Assembly (NCBI GenBank): GCA_026394095.1
Contig: JAPKYY010000942.1
Coordinates: 1-9,268 of the forward strand
Direction: 5' to 3'
Origin: Acidobacteriota bacterium
GTDB taxonomy: Bacteria; Acidobacteriota; Terriglobia; Bryobacterales; Bryobacteraceae
DNA: 9,268 nucleotides
Shown here: positions 1 through 6,192 of the stretch, in pieces
How the letters are laid out: each line of letters starts with the position of its first letter
Numbering within the stretch: position 1 is the stretch's first letter
Translations under genes and position numbers: made by a program
Notes under the pieces: generated by a model
Databases searched by the model: none
Told to the model about the DNA's origin: nothing
What the model saw: only the letters and a program-made list of their open reading frames with translations

Positions 1-129
1 CGTGGCAAAAAGCCAGTCATAGGCCTGGCCGTCCAGTTGTGCCGCCGCGCGCGACCAGCCAAAGACCAGCGCCGCGACGAAGCACAATACGAGCAAGCCG
101 CCGAGTGTTGCGAACTGTCGGGTTCTCAA
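1..129 (-). CDS. Probable CHASE2-domain sensor protein, N-terminal fragment
   Basis: Only the first 43 codons are in the window; the gene continues past the left edge. The reading starts at a TTG two bases after the pepP stop. It gives a short basic N-terminus (LRTRQF), one membrane helix of about 18 residues (LGGLLVLCFVAALVFGW) and then AAAQLDGQAYDWLF. A helix followed by a leucine-rich 'LD..AYDWLF' segment is how CHASE2 extracytoplasmic sensor domains usually begin. In that family the domain precedes adenylate/guanylate cyclase, kinase or other output modules, which are not visible here. A GAGGA-like sequence lies within the pepP end, and a CTG six bases further upstream is an alternative start. 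The close spacing suggests co-transcription and possible translational coupling with pepP. The CHASE2 call rests on a short motif and is tentative. Confidence 0.5.
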   Translation of the reverse strand, partial: MRTRQFATLGGLLVLCFVAALVFGWSRAAAQLDGQAYDWLFAT

Positions 130-131
130 AC

Positions 132-1382
132 TCAGTGCTTCATCCTCTTTTCCACCTCATCTGCCGCACGCGGCAGCGCCGACGTCAGAAGTCGCGCTCC
201 ATCTTTGGTGATCACAATCATGTCTTCGATGCGGATCCCAAGGCTTTCCTCGGCAATATACAAACCCGGCTCGACAGTGATCACATTGCCTTCTGCCAGC
301 GGCACGTTCTTGTCATAAGGATCATGAACGTCGAGGCCAATGTGATGGCTTACTCCGTGAAGGAGATAATCGCCCCAGGGCTTGTCTTTGGGGCCCTTGC
401 CCTGGGCGTTAAAGTACTCGCGAGCCACATTGGTGAGCGCACTCAACAGCACCCCCGGCTTGGCTGCCGCAATCACGGCATTCTGCGCCCCAAGCACCAG
501 TTCGTAAACCTGCTTCTGCCGCGCCGTCCATTTGCCATTCACGGGAATCGACCTCGTGATATCGGCCGCATACATCGAATACTCGCCACCGACGTCCATC
601 AACAAGACGTCGCCGCCATCCATCCTTCGCTTGTTCTGGTTGTAGTGCAAGATCACGCTATTCGGGCCACTCCCCACGATCGGTGCATACGCATTGCGCT
701 CACACCCAAGCGCAAAATAGGTGCGCTGCATGGCTGCTGCCACTTCATACTCATAAAGCCCCGGCTTCGTTACTTTCCAGCTTTCAAAGTGCGCCGCAAT
801 CGATGCATCAATCGCCTTCTGCATCAGAGCAAGCTCGGCATCACTCTTGCGAAGCCTCAGATTCGTAATCGCCTCTCGGGCATCCTTCACGCTCCGCAAG
901 GGGGCAATCCTGGCAAGTGCCGCCTCATGGCCATCAAAAACGGTATACAGCTGGCTAGCCGATTCGAGGGCCTTAACGATCTGCGCCTCCAGCTTCTCAG
1001 CCGGCATGACACGAGCAAAGCCCGTCTTCTGTGCAGCATCGGCATCTTCGCCCGCCACCATCGGCCCGTCGTAAATCTCCCGCCGCGCATTGCGCTTGGG
1101 CAGAAAAAAGATCTCACGCTCGCCCGCGGGGCAACTCGAACAGAGCAGCATCGCCCCATTCGGCTCTCGCCACCCACTCAGGTAAAAGAAGTTCGGATCC
1201 TGGAAAAACCCATTCCGGTCATGCACTTCAACCCCAGGTGTGTAAGCCCAAAGCACCACTACACTATCCGGAAGATTCGTACGAATCTGCTCACGCCGGG
1301 AAGCGTATTCACTCAGGGGAATCGATTGCGCCCACGCAACCGTGCCCAACAAAATCGGCAATAGACTTCGCAGCATCCCCAT
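132..1382 (-). CDS. pepP: Exported Xaa-Pro aminopeptidase (M24B family)
   Basis: This metallopeptidase removes an N-terminal residue that precedes proline. The chosen ATG gives 416 aa, close to E. coli PepP (441). It has a GGGA ribosome site at 1388-1391, and the upstream in-frame TTG (1412) would add an unlikely leader. Residues 1-18 form a signal peptide (R, then SLLPILLGTVAWA, cleavage near AWA/Q), so the enzyme is probably periplasmic, unlike the cytosolic E. coli protein. The AMP_N domain covers roughly 20-150 and includes FFYLSGW. The M24 'pita-bread' domain follows with every expected dinuclear-metal ligand: D263 (LLMDVGGEY), D274 (ADITRS), H346 (HGVSHHIGLDVHD), E371 (VEPGLY) and E386 (RIEDM). 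The catalytic histidines corresponding to E. coli H243, H350 and H361 are H246, H342 and H353. It lies head-to-head with the 1403 gene and directly upstream of the CHASE2-like gene. Confidence 0.93.
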   Translation of the reverse strand: MGMLRSLLPILLGTVAWAQSIPLSEYASRREQIRTNLPDSVVVLWAYTPGVEVHDRNGFFQDPNFFYLSGWREPNGAMLLCSSCPAGEREIFFLPKRNARREIYDGPMVAGEDADAAQKTGFARVMPAEKLEAQIVKALESASQLYTVFDGHEAALARIAPLRSVKDAREAITNLRLRKSDAELALMQKAIDASIAAHFESWKVTKPGLYEYEVAAAMQRTYFALGCERNAYAPIVGSGPNSVILHYNQNKRRMDGGDVLLMDVGGEYSMYAADITRSIPVNGKWTARQKQVYELVLGAQNAVIAAAKPGVLLSALTNVAREYFNAQGKGPKDKPWGDYLLHGVSHHIGLDVHDPYDKNVPLAEGNVITVEPGLYIAEESLGIRIEDMIVITKDGARLLTSALPRAADEVEKRMKH

Positions 1383-1402
1383 TATCATCCCAAAATAAAG
1401 GT

Positions 1403-1693
1403 GTGCAGCCAAACCCTCGTGTCCTGATCATCCCAATCCTCTCCAACTGGCCAGAGCTCCCGGCCAGCCAGTTGATCGGCGTTGCATCCGATCTGGACGA
1501 GATCGACCGTGCCCGTGCCCAGGCAGAATCTCTGCACCGGATCGACTGCATGTTCATCGAAGGAAGTGTAGACGCAATTCCCTGGCGCGACTCCTACTTT
1601 GATGTAGCTTATCTGGCGGGACCAGCGACAGATGAGGTACGCCGCGTCATGACACCTGAAGGAATCATCCACGAATGTCAAAGCACGTCCTGA
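1403..1693 (+). CDS. Small methyltransferase-fold protein lacking the SAM glycine loop
   Basis: A 96-aa protein with the downstream landmarks of class I methyltransferases (Methyltransf_11 type). It has a beta-strand with acidic end (QLIGVASDLDE, about 24-33), then FIEGSVDAIPWRDSYFDVAYL (about 51-71, the usual 'G.a..lPf.d.sFDvv' segment) and EVRRVMTPEG (about 78-87, usual 'E..RvLkPGG'). Where motif I (GxGxG, binding S-adenosylmethionine) should follow RVLIIP, the protein has ILSNWPELPA with no glycines, and it ends soon after strand 5. Catalysis therefore looks unlikely; a structural, regulatory or degenerate role is inference. The start is uncertain: GTG at 1403 is the only reasonable in-frame start near the divergent pepP, but its AAAGG lies almost on top of it. 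The 3' end overlaps the GT1 gene by 19 bases, which suggests translational coupling. Confidence 0.62.
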   Translation: MQPNPRVLIIPILSNWPELPASQLIGVASDLDEIDRARAQAESLHRIDCMFIEGSVDAIPWRDSYFDVAYLAGPATDEVRRVMTPEGIIHECQSTS

Positions 1694-2946
1694 TCGCAAC
1701 TGTTGGTTCTTTCGGAGACCTGCACCCATACCTTGCTATCGCCATTGGCCTCAAGCAGCGTGGCCATCACGTCAGCCTGGCATCAAGCGCCTTCTACCGT
1801 GAAAAAGTAGAAAGCGAAGGCATCCGCTTTGTCAGCATCCCACCGGATATCAGTGCGATTGAACACGACGCCGAGATCCGTCGCCGCTGCATGGCCACTT
1901 TCGACGGAACTCGTTACGTCGTCCAGGAGGTTTTCCTTCCACCGATCGAAGAGGCCTACCAGATCCTGCTTGAAGAAGCCCGCTCGGCCGACATCCTGCT
2001 TGGCTCGCTCTTTGCCCTCGGCCTGCCGCTGGCCGCAGCCAAACTCAATCTCCCCTACATCACAACCAGCCTCCAGCCAGCCGCCATCCTGTCGGCCTTT
2101 GACCCGCCGCTCATCCCGGCCATGCCCTTTCTGCCCATGATGTCGCCCGGCATTCTCCGTACCGTCTACAAGGGACTCCATCAAATGAACGGCTTTCTTC
2201 TGAACAAGGCCTATGACCTTGCCAGGAAGGAAGGGCTTCCGGCAACAGCCGTGCCCAGGCTCTTCGGCCATAGCTCGCCGCACGGTAATCTCATCCTCTT
2301 CTCGAAGCACTTCATGAAGGAGCAGCCCGACTTTCCACAGCCCGCCACGATGTGCGGCTTTCCCTTCTACGACAAACTCGACGGAAATTCGGCAATGCTT
2401 GAACCTGAGCTCGAAGCCTTCCTGCAAGCGGGCGAGCCTCCTTACGTTTTCACGCTTGGTACTTCTGCCGTGCTCGACCCCGGCCGCTTCTATACCGAAG
2501 CTCACACCGCAGTAAACCGCATGGGCAAACGCGCTGTCTTCCTGGTCGGGCGGGACAACTATGATCGCTACCTGTCTCTCGGCAACGACCGCATCTTCAT
2601 CGCCCGCTACGCGCCCCACTCGCAACTGATGCCTCGCGGGGCTGTCACCATCCATCAGGGTGGCATTGGCACCACAGCGCAGGCACTACGCGCAGGTAAA
2701 CCCATGATCGTTGTACCTTACTCGCACGACCAGCCAGACAATGCCCGCCGCTGCGTGGGGCTCGGCGTTGGCCTCACCATCCCCCGTAAGCGCTTCAGCG
2801 CAAAGCTGCTTGAAGAAGCCCTTCGCGCCGCCCCCAAGTCAGGCGAATCTGCCCGTAGCATGGGCACCCTGATTCAGTCAGAAGACGCCGTAGCTCGCGC
2901 GTGCGAAAAGATCGAAGAAACCCAGCCATCGCCACGCAGGATTTGA
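1675..2946 (+). CDS. GT1-family (UGT/MGT-like) glycosyltransferase
   Basis: A 423-aa GT-B-fold transferase that would move a sugar from a nucleotide-sugar donor to a lipid or other small acceptor in the cytoplasm. The N-terminal domain opens with the family signature ATVGSFGDLHPYLAIAIGL (about 8-26). The linker leads to the C-terminal donor domain, starting at PYVFTLGTSA (256-265). The donor-binding motif is clear at 327-353: HQGGIGTTAQALRAGKP, then VPYSHDQPDNARR, whose D352-Q353 pair matches the sugar-contacting acidic/Gln pair of GT1 enzymes. Relatives include sterol/hopanoid glucosyltransferases and RhlB-type rhamnosyltransferases; donor and acceptor cannot be read here. The ATG start has AAGGA at 1659-1663. 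It overlaps the upstream small methyltransferase-fold gene by 19 bases and runs tail-to-tail 73 bases into the opposite-strand prmA-like gene, with a stem-loop on its stop codon. Confidence 0.9.
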   Translation: MSKHVLIATVGSFGDLHPYLAIAIGLKQRGHHVSLASSAFYREKVESEGIRFVSIPPDISAIEHDAEIRRRCMATFDGTRYVVQEVFLPPIEEAYQILLEEARSADILLGSLFALGLPLAAAKLNLPYITTSLQPAAILSAFDPPLIPAMPFLPMMSPGILRTVYKGLHQMNGFLLNKAYDLARKEGLPATAVPRLFGHSSPHGNLILFSKHFMKEQPDFPQPATMCGFPFYDKLDGNSAMLEPELEAFLQAGEPPYVFTLGTSAVLDPGRFYTEAHTAVNRMGKRAVFLVGRDNYDRYLSLGNDRIFIARYAPHSQLMPRGAVTIHQGGIGTTAQALRAGKPMIVVPYSHDQPDNARRCVGLGVGLTIPRKRFSAKLLEEALRAAPKSGESARSMGTLIQSEDAVARACEKIEETQPSPRRI

Positions 2947-3638
2947 TCCTGCTTCAGAAACTGCGGCAAAGCGGCCTCAATCCGCTCTGCCTGCCACTCA
3001 TAGTAACCACTCAACAAGAGCACACCGTCACGGCAAAGCAAGCGTGTGTACTCCGGGGCGAGATCGAGGTGCACGTAGCCAGGGACATTCACTAGCAGCA
3101 CTTCAAAGCGTCCATCGGGCATGGCAAAGCTGGGCCCCTGATAAGCGGCTACGCCACGCTCATGCGCCATCCGAGCCGCATCGGCTTCGAGATCGCAAGC
3201 AATTGCACTCACGGCCCCCAAAGCTTTCGCCGCCTCAGACAGGATCCCTGTACCGGTGCCCAGATCAAAGACTCGCTTCCCCGCAAAATCAATCCGCTCC
3301 ATCATCTCGAGACAGCCACAGGTTGTATCGTGATCCCCGGCACCAAAGACCAGCCCTTTGCGCATGCCAAGGCGGTAGCGTCCAGCCGGAACCACTTCAT
3401 CCCCTTCTGGTGCAATCCACCAGCGCTTGCCAACAGGCTTGGCCGCCCACTCTTCCTGCCAGGCGAGATTCACTTCCCAGCGAGCCCGCTCGATCTTCCC
3501 GCCACTGGCCTTGGCAAAACTCCCTGCCACAACCCGGTTCGAGAAATAGACCCAGGTCTCCCCCGGGCGCTCCTCTGCCCCGTCAATTGGCCAATCGCCA
3601 AAATCCTCTAAAAGACCCGAAACTCGAACCATGTACAT
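2874..3638 (-). CDS. PrmA-like protein methyltransferase (ribosomal protein L11 methyltransferase family)
   Basis: A 254-aa SAM-dependent methyltransferase. PrmA trimethylates ribosomal protein L11 in the cytoplasm. The C-terminal catalytic domain shows the PrmA hallmarks in order: FGAGDHDTTCGCLEMME (98-114, the FGxGxHxTT motif), VFDLGTGTGIL (motif I, 123-133), IACDLEADAARMA (147-158), LLVNVPGYV (181-189, in the place of PrmA's 'aNI') and DGVLLLSGYYEWQ (204-216). The protein is shorter than typical PrmA (about 290 aa) because the N-terminal recognition domain is reduced. It could therefore be a paralogue acting on another protein, and I give no gene symbol. The start may be the first ATG or the one two codons later (3632); neither has a strong ribosome site. 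It is head-to-head with the FAD oxidoreductase (44-base gap) and tail-to-tail overlapping with GT1. Confidence 0.82.
   Translation of the reverse strand: MYMVRVSGLLEDFGDWPIDGAEERPGETWVYFSNRVVAGSFAKASGGKIERARWEVNLAWQEEWAAKPVGKRWWIAPEGDEVVPAGRYRLGMRKGLVFGAGDHDTTCGCLEMMERIDFAGKRVFDLGTGTGILSEAAKALGAVSAIACDLEADAARMAHERGVAAYQGPSFAMPDGRFEVLLVNVPGYVHLDLAPEYTRLLCRDGVLLLSGYYEWQAERIEAALPQFLKQDQILRGDGWVSSIFSHARATASSD
2936..2952. other. Perfect 7-bp stem-loop on the GT1 stop codon
   Basis: GCAGGAT at 2936-2942 is the exact reverse complement of ATCCTGC at 2946-2952, with a three-base loop (TTG). The GT1 stop TGA (2944-2946) sits in the loop and the first base of the right arm. The element lies inside the C-terminal coding region of the opposite prmA-like gene, so both transcripts would carry the hairpin. 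No T-run follows on either strand, so it is not a standard rho-independent terminator. A role in 3'-end formation or mRNA protection is inference, and it may be a chance inverted repeat. Confidence 0.5.
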
Positions 3639-3682
3639 CGCTTTGATATCTCTGTAACATTTTCGTTGGAAAATAGAGGTTT

Positions 3683-4624
3683 GTGCAAAAACAAGTTGTC
3701 ATAGTCGGTGCCGGCATCAGTGGACTGATGGCCGCACAGCAATTGCGCCTCGCCGGAATCTCGGCAATAGTCCTCGATAAAGCCAATCGCCCAGGCGGGC
3801 GTATGGCCACCCGCCCCTTTGAAGGAGCCCTCTTTGACTACGGCGCGCAGTTCTTCACCGTGCGTCACGAACGCTTTGCAGCCTTCCAGCGTGCCTGGCA
3901 GGCTAAAGGCCTTGTCAAGGTGTGGAGCAATGGCTTCAACAACCAGCAGGACGGCCACCCGCGCTTTATCGGACAGGCCGGCATCAACGCGATCCCCGCG
4001 CACCTGGCCCATGGTATCGATCTTCGCTGCGGAGTAAAAGTAAGCCACATTATCGCCTCCGGCAATCAATGGACTCTCGAAACCGATTTCGACGAGACCC
4101 TCACTGCAGACGCACTGATCGTGACGTGTCCGGTGCCACAAACGCTGGCGCTTCTCGACTTTGACCCAATCGAAGCCGAACGCCTCGCCCTCGAAAAAAT
4201 CGAGTACGAACGATGCATTGCTGTAATGGCAATCCTTGAGGAGCCCGCAAATCTCCCGGAGCCCGGTGCACTCCAGATGCCGAACGCCGAACCTATCTCG
4301 TGGATTTCGGACAATCAACGCAAGGGGATCTCAACGGTCGCCAATTCGATCACGATCCACGCTGGCCCCAAATTCAGCATGGATAACTGGGAAAAGAACG
4401 CCGAAGAAGTGGCTGAGAAATTGCTGACAGGCTATAAGGTTAGTGCCTGGAAGCTGCACCGCTGGAAGTATTCAAAACCTTCGGTGATGCATGAAGACAG
4501 ATGCTTTGTCGTAACAGCACCAGCACCGTTGGTTTTGGCGGGTGATGCCTTCGGAGAGGCACGTATCGAGGGCGCTGCCCTTAGTGGTTTGTCTGCTGCG
4601 GAACGGCTTCAAGCGCTGCTTTAG
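3683..4624 (+). CDS. Renalase-like NAD(P)/FAD-dependent oxidoreductase
   Basis: A 313-aa flavoprotein of the COG3380/renalase group within the amine-oxidase-like fold. Residues 5-21 (VVIVGAGISGLMAAQQL) form the dinucleotide-binding beta-alpha-beta with GxGxxG, and LDK ends the second strand at 31-33. NRPGGRMATR (35-44) is the conserved FAD pyrophosphate motif, followed by FDYGAQFFTVR (51-61). The C-terminal LAGDAFGEARIEGAALSGLSAAE (285-307) closes the FAD site. WKLHRWKYSKP (256-266) matches the 'hRW.y..p' segment typical of this group. Bacterial renalases oxidise isomeric dihydronicotinamides; the substrate here is unknown. The start is GTG with AGAGG at 3675-3679, only three bases away. A TGTACA/TAACAT pair spaced by 17 bases (3632-3660) could be its promoter, but weakly. 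The gene ends 44 bases inside the opposite GT2 gene. Confidence 0.85.
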   Translation: MQKQVVIVGAGISGLMAAQQLRLAGISAIVLDKANRPGGRMATRPFEGALFDYGAQFFTVRHERFAAFQRAWQAKGLVKVWSNGFNNQQDGHPRFIGQAGINAIPAHLAHGIDLRCGVKVSHIIASGNQWTLETDFDETLTADALIVTCPVPQTLALLDFDPIEAERLALEKIEYERCIAVMAILEEPANLPEPGALQMPNAEPISWISDNQRKGISTVANSITIHAGPKFSMDNWEKNAEEVAEKLLTGYKVSAWKLHRWKYSKPSVMHEDRCFVVTAPAPLVLAGDAFGEARIEGAALSGLSAAERLQALL

Positions 4625-6182
4625 CCGCCTTGAACTGCATCAGACCCTGATATTCCTGCCACAGGGTGGTGAAGCCTGCCCAGTAATATCCGCTGACGAA
4701 GATCATCAGAAACGGAATGCTCAAGAGGTTGAGTGACTCGATGCAGTAATACACCATCGCGGCGAAGACGGTTCCCATAGCAATCTCAGCAAAGGGCAAC
4801 CAGCCGCTCTTGCGGCGATATTCCACCTGTTCAAGCTTCACCTTCTTGTCGCTCAGGTTGTACTTGGCCGTACGCGCAAAGCTGGTTTGGATTCCGAAGA
4901 GTGCCTCAAGCACCGCCTTGGTATTGCTGATCGTGAGGGCCACACCCGCTGCCATCAACGCAGGCATGAACCAGATCGTACGCTTCCAGCCGACAGGGTC
5001 GATTTCGCGCTGTGCAATCAGATAGAAGGCAGTGAGGCTGACAAAGTTCGCAATGATCAGCGGGAAGTCGATCAAGAGCATTTCCAGCGGACCCATGTAA
5101 AAGCGAACAATCATCACAGGCAACATCAGCGCCGAAACGATGATCATCAGCGGGTAGGAAACATTAGGAGTGAGATGGCAGATCGCCTCAAGCTTCACGC
5201 GCCAAGGCAACTTGGTATCGAGAATCATCCGCAGCAGTTTCTTCGCGCACTGCGTCAAGCCCTTGGCCCAGCGGGACTGCTGTACCTGGAAGCTGTAAGT
5301 TTCTACCGGCAGTTCTGAGGGGCATTCCACATGCGGGAGGTAGACAAAACGCCATCCCTTCAACTGCGCCCGGTAGCTCAGATCGCTATCTTCGGTGAGG
5401 GTATCGTGCTGCCAGCCACCGGCATCTTCGATCATCGCTTTGCGCATGATCCCGGCCGTGCCGTTGAAATTGAAGAAGAGTCCGTTACCGGCGCGTGCGC
5501 CGTGCTCCAGGATGAAGTGACCATCAAGCAGCATCGTCTGCACTTCAGTCAGCAGATTGAAGTGGCGATTGAGATAAGTCCAGCGAGTCTGTACAACACC
5601 CACTTTCTCGTCGGTGAAGTGATGGACGGTCTTCTCAAGAAAGTCTTCGGGGATTACAAAGTCGGCGTCAAAAATGGCAATCAGTTCGCCGGTAGCAGTG
5701 GGAATCCCTGCCTGCAAAGCACCCGCTTTGTAACCCTGGCGATTCTTGCGATGGCGGTATTCCATGTTGAAGCCACGCTCAACGTAGGTGGCCACCAGAG
5801 CTTCAGTAAAGGGAGCCGTGTCGTCGGTGGAGTCGTCAAGAATCTGGATCTGAAGCAGGCCCTCTGGATATCGAACCTTGCTTGCACTCTCAAGCAGGCG
5901 CTCCACAACGTAGCGCTCATTGAAGAGAGGAAGCTGGATTGTGACCCTGGGGAGCTCTGTGAAATACCGTGACGGCTCTTTGGGCATGTTCTTCTTGCCC
6001 CGGAAATAGCCGCTGATCATGGCGAAACGGTGGCAGCCGTAAAAGCTCAACACCGCAAGCATGACAAAGTAGGGAATCAGTATGAGGTAATCGAATGTCG
6101 CAAGAGAATGAACACCAGCGAAGGTGTCGTCAAATAGCGCGTCGATCAGTTTTTCAGTCGTAGAAGCAGAGCCGGTTAGCAT
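4581..6182 (-). CDS. Membrane GT2 glycosyltransferase (cellulose/mannan synthase-like)
   Basis: A 533-aa polytopic enzyme with a cytoplasmic GT-A domain. One membrane helix (about 31-50) precedes the catalytic domain, which carries the complete processive-type D,D,D,QxxRW set: ILDDSTDD (114-121), FDADF (171-175), TLTEDSDL (261-268) and QQSRW (301-305). About five helices follow (near 343-363, 371-390, 402-420, 465-482 and 487-507). This architecture is shared by bacterial CslA-like (gluco)mannan synthases and beta-glucan synthases. There is no C-terminal PilZ domain, so it is not a c-di-GMP-regulated BcsA. The product is probably an envelope polysaccharide or glycolipid made from a nucleotide sugar; the donor cannot be told. 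An in-frame TAG lies just upstream, so the ATG at 6182 is the earliest ATG, but it has no visible Shine-Dalgarno sequence. The gene starts about 10 bases from the divergent GT-C gene. Confidence 0.9.
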   Translation of the reverse strand: MLTGSASTTEKLIDALFDDTFAGVHSLATFDYLILIPYFVMLAVLSFYGCHRFAMISGYFRGKKNMPKEPSRYFTELPRVTIQLPLFNERYVVERLLESASKVRYPEGLLQIQILDDSTDDTAPFTEALVATYVERGFNMEYRHRKNRQGYKAGALQAGIPTATGELIAIFDADFVIPEDFLEKTVHHFTDEKVGVVQTRWTYLNRHFNLLTEVQTMLLDGHFILEHGARAGNGLFFNFNGTAGIMRKAMIEDAGGWQHDTLTEDSDLSYRAQLKGWRFVYLPHVECPSELPVETYSFQVQQSRWAKGLTQCAKKLLRMILDTKLPWRVKLEAICHLTPNVSYPLMIIVSALMLPVMIVRFYMGPLEMLLIDFPLIIANFVSLTAFYLIAQREIDPVGWKRTIWFMPALMAAGVALTISNTKAVLEALFGIQTSFARTAKYNLSDKKVKLEQVEYRRKSGWLPFAEIAMGTVFAAMVYYCIESLNLLSIPFLMIFVSGYYWAGFTTLWQEYQGLMQFKAAKAALEAVPQQTNH

Positions 6183-6192
6183 AATAGGTGAC

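Noticed and set aside
39..1364. 441-codon open frame on the plus strand opposite pepP
   Set aside because: It mirrors pepP, which has a complete set of M24 motifs. The antisense translation is rich in R, P and H with no recognisable domain, as expected for a shadow frame in GC-rich DNA. Only its last ~96 codons, beyond pepP, are coding.
1783..2655. 290-codon open frame opposite the GT1 gene
   Set aside because: No domain or plausible ribosome site; the sense strand carries the full GT1 signature.
3608..4318. 236-codon open frame opposite the FAD oxidoreductase
   Set aside because: The sense strand has intact FAD motifs; the antisense product has no family features.
5331..5972. 213-codon open frame on the plus strand inside the GT2 gene
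   Set aside because: It is antisense to the catalytic D,D,D region and is explained as a shadow of conserved GT2 codons.
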